NCBI RefSeq assembly: GCF_021568705.1
Contig: NZ_JAKGTH010000008.1
Location: forward strand, 124,001 to 188,000
Source of the DNA: Gillisia lutea
Lineage (GTDB): Bacteria; Bacteroidota; Bacteroidia; Flavobacteriales; Flavobacteriaceae
Direction: 5' to 3'
DNA length: 64,000 bases
Below the pieces are notes generated by a model, which searched no databases, was not told the origin of the DNA, and saw nothing but the letters and a program-made list of their open reading frames with translations. Shown here piece by piece: positions 62,523 to 64,000 of the stretch (positions are counted from its first letter, which is position 1; the number at the start of each line of letters is the position of its first letter). The translations under genes and the position numbers were made by a program.

Positions 62523-64000
62523 TTAAATGAGAGCCTCGAGCAAAATAGAAACAGGATGTTTGGCTTCCCTTTTTGTGCCATCATGAATTTGATGTCTGCA
62601 ACTAGTTCCATTGGCCGCGATTATGGTATTTAAAGAACTTTTTCTAACGGCTGGAAACAAACTTTGTTCTCCTATATTCATGCTAATTTCATAATGCTCT
62701 TTCTCGTAACCAAAAGAACCAGCCATTCCACAGCAACCGGAACTGATAATTGTTACTTTATAATTCTCTGGTAAATTGAGAACATCGAAGGTTGTAGCAG
62801 AATTTGACAAAGCCTTTTGGTGGCAATGCGCATGAATCTTTACAGTTCTTTCTTCGGAAGTAAAGGATTCTGGCTTGATGTTTCCCAATGCTATTTCCTT
62901 TTTCAAGAATTCTTCAATTATCAAGCAGTTCTTTGCCAGTTGTTTCGCTTCCGAAGCATTATTGGCCAAACGCAAATATTCATCTCTAAAACTTAAAATA
63001 GCTGAGGGTTCTACTCCCAGTAACGGACTCTCTTCCGAAACGATATCTTTAAATAATTCAATGTTCTTGTCAGCCAGAACCTTTGCTTCTTCCAGAAAAC
63101 CTTTAGAAATATGACTTCTTCCACTTTCGGGATGATCTATTATTTCTACCTGATAGTTTAGCTTACTCAATAACTCCAATGCATCAATCCCAATTTGTGC
63201 ATCCAGAAAATTGGTGAATTCATCATTAAAAAAGAACACTTTTTTAATGGGATTTTCCACCTGTAAATGCAACTTATTCTTCTGATAATAAGATTTCAAT
63301 GAAACTTTAGAAAGTTTTGGCAAGCTTCGTTCGGGTGCTACGCCCATGATCTTTTTGGCTATTGCTGAAGTAAAAGAATTCGTAAACATGAAATTCGCAA
63401 TTCCGGGAATATTGGAAGCTATTTTATTCATCTTGCCGTTGTTAGCAAACGCCGAACTACGCAAAGATTTACCATTCGCTTTTTGATTCTGATAAAGAAA
63501 TTCAGCTTTAAGAGCCGCGACATCTACATTAGAAGGACATTCACTTTTACAGCCTTTACAGCTTATACATAAGTCGAATACCTCTTTTAATTCATCATGA
63601 TCGAACTTATTGGGTTTATCAGAATTTGTAAGAAATTCCCGTAACGCATTAGCTCTCGCCCTGGTGGTATCCTTCTCATGTTTGGTAGCGCGATAACTTG
63701 GGCACATCGTTCCTCCAGATTCTACCGATTTTCTACAATCCCCACTTCCGTTACATTTTTCGGCTAAACGAAGTATTCCTTGAGAATCGGAGAAATCCAT
63801 TAGGGTTTCCGGTTGGGGTTCTTCTCGTTCCGGAACATATCGTAGTGAAGTATCCATAGCTGGCGCATCTACAATTTTACCCGGATTAAAGATATTATTA
63901 GGATCAAAAATATATTTTACCTCCTTTAGCAGTTCATAATTTTTTGAACCTATCATGTATTCAATAAATTCGGCTCTAAGGCGGCCGTCCCCGTGTTCTC
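62523..64000 (-). CDS. FAD/Fe-S oxidoreductase, D-lactate dehydrogenase-like, C-terminal part (cut by window edge)
   Basis: The frame runs through the window end; EHGDGRLRAEFIEY lies beyond the first ATG at 63956, so this is the C-terminal half of a gene of roughly 970 codons. Visible parts are the end of an FAD-oxidase domain (FDPNNIFNPGKIVDAP), two 4Fe-4S clusters (CNGSGDC...GTMCPS and CISCKGCKSECPS) and CCG-type cysteine motifs (HAHCHQKALS, SSGCCGMAGSFGYE). It probably oxidises D-lactate or another 2-hydroxyacid and passes electrons to the quinone pool. The N-terminal FAD-binding half is not in the window. Confidence 0.87.
   Translation of the reverse strand, partial: EHGDGRLRAEFIEYMIGSKNYELLKEVKYIFDPNNIFNPGKIVDAPAMDTSLRYVPEREEPQPETLMDFSDSQGILRLAEKCNGSGDCRKSVESGGTMCPSYRATKHEKDTTRARANALREFLTNSDKPNKFDHDELKEVFDLCISCKGCKSECPSNVDVAALKAEFLYQNQKANGKSLRSSAFANNGKMNKIASNIPGIANFMFTNSFTSAIAKKIMGVAPERSLPKLSKVSLKSYYQKNKLHLQVENPIKKVFFFNDEFTNFLDAQIGIDALELLSKLNYQVEIIDHPESGRSHISKGFLEEAKVLADKNIELFKDIVSEESPLLGVEPSAILSFRDEYLRLANNASEAKQLAKNCLIIEEFLKKEIALGNIKPESFTSEERTVKIHAHCHQKALSNSATTFDVLNLPENYKVTIISSGCCGMAGSFGYEKEHYEISMNIGEQSLFPAVRKSSLNTIIAANGTSCRHQIHDGTKREAKHPVSILLEALI

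Overview
The window reads as chromosome of a Flavobacteriaceae-type Bacteroidota, probably a marine genus near Gramella/Zunongwangia/Salegentibacter; I infer the genus only loosely. Signs are the AT-rich composition, -7 elements of the TAnnTTTG type instead of sigma70 boxes, scarce Shine-Dalgarno sites, and family-level content (RlmF, LpxD, KTSC/J-domain protein, fused alpha/beta keto-acid dehydrogenase E1, Smr-less MutS2, DUF1835, DUF3575). No tRNA, rRNA, CRISPR array, transposase or prophage structural gene was recognised. Coding density is high and most genes are ordinary core or accessory metabolism. Both window edges cut genes: an MFS transporter on the left and an FAD/Fe-S dehydrogenase on the right.

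Layout. 1-13.7 kb: MFS transporter, NADP beta-hydroxyacid dehydrogenase, RlmF, a cold-shock protein with a long leader, a compact SAM-clan riboswitch before a MetT/NhaC-type transporter, an unusual zinc-finger SDR, two DEAD-box helicases, a VF530 protein, an ABC exporter, LpxD and a J-domain/KTSC protein. 13.8-24.2 kb: two EamA permeases, large catalase KatE, a three-domain AraC regulator beside a BBE-type flavin oxidase, OsmC, and a methyltransferase-archease-RtcB RNA-repair operon. 24.4-29.4 kb: a five-gene envelope operon (LolA-like protein, two FtsX permeases, LolD-like ATPase, outer-membrane barrel).

29.8-34.4 kb is the standout: a tightly overlapping four-gene defence operon encoding a LexA-like autocleaving repressor, a CD-NTase (cGAS-like) whose flexible tail ends in Gly, a single E2-E1-JAB fusion, and a DUF6602-like protein with a PD-(D/E)xK-style motif as candidate effector. 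It is very AT-rich and a 14-bp direct repeat lies on each side. I read it as a type II CBASS-like system that may be under SOS control.

34.8-39.8 kb: cation efflux transporter, HPF/RaiA-like factor, aconitase, a membrane protein and a degenerate metallo-beta-lactamase-fold protein. 39.9-46.2 kb is a second standout: one minus-strand operon carrying a type III polyketide synthase, methyltransferase and FAD oxidoreductase (like the Streptomyces srsABC set) together with a private fatty-acid-synthesis set (ketosynthase, dehydratase, enoyl reductase, acyl carrier protein, phosphopantetheinyl transferase). It probably makes a modified alkylresorcinol, alkylquinone or alkylpyrone lipid.

46.2-64 kb: OmpA-like and lipocalin-like lipoproteins, a small DUF1328 protein, fused keto-acid dehydrogenase E1, a 2OG-Fe oxygenase/SUI1/DUF1835/phosphorylase run, polyphosphate kinase with a signal-less periplasmic-binding-protein-like neighbour, a DUF3575-type barrel, Ung and MutS2 (divergent), a DCC thioredoxin-like protein, a dicarboxylate symporter, chorismate synthase and the partial dehydrogenase.
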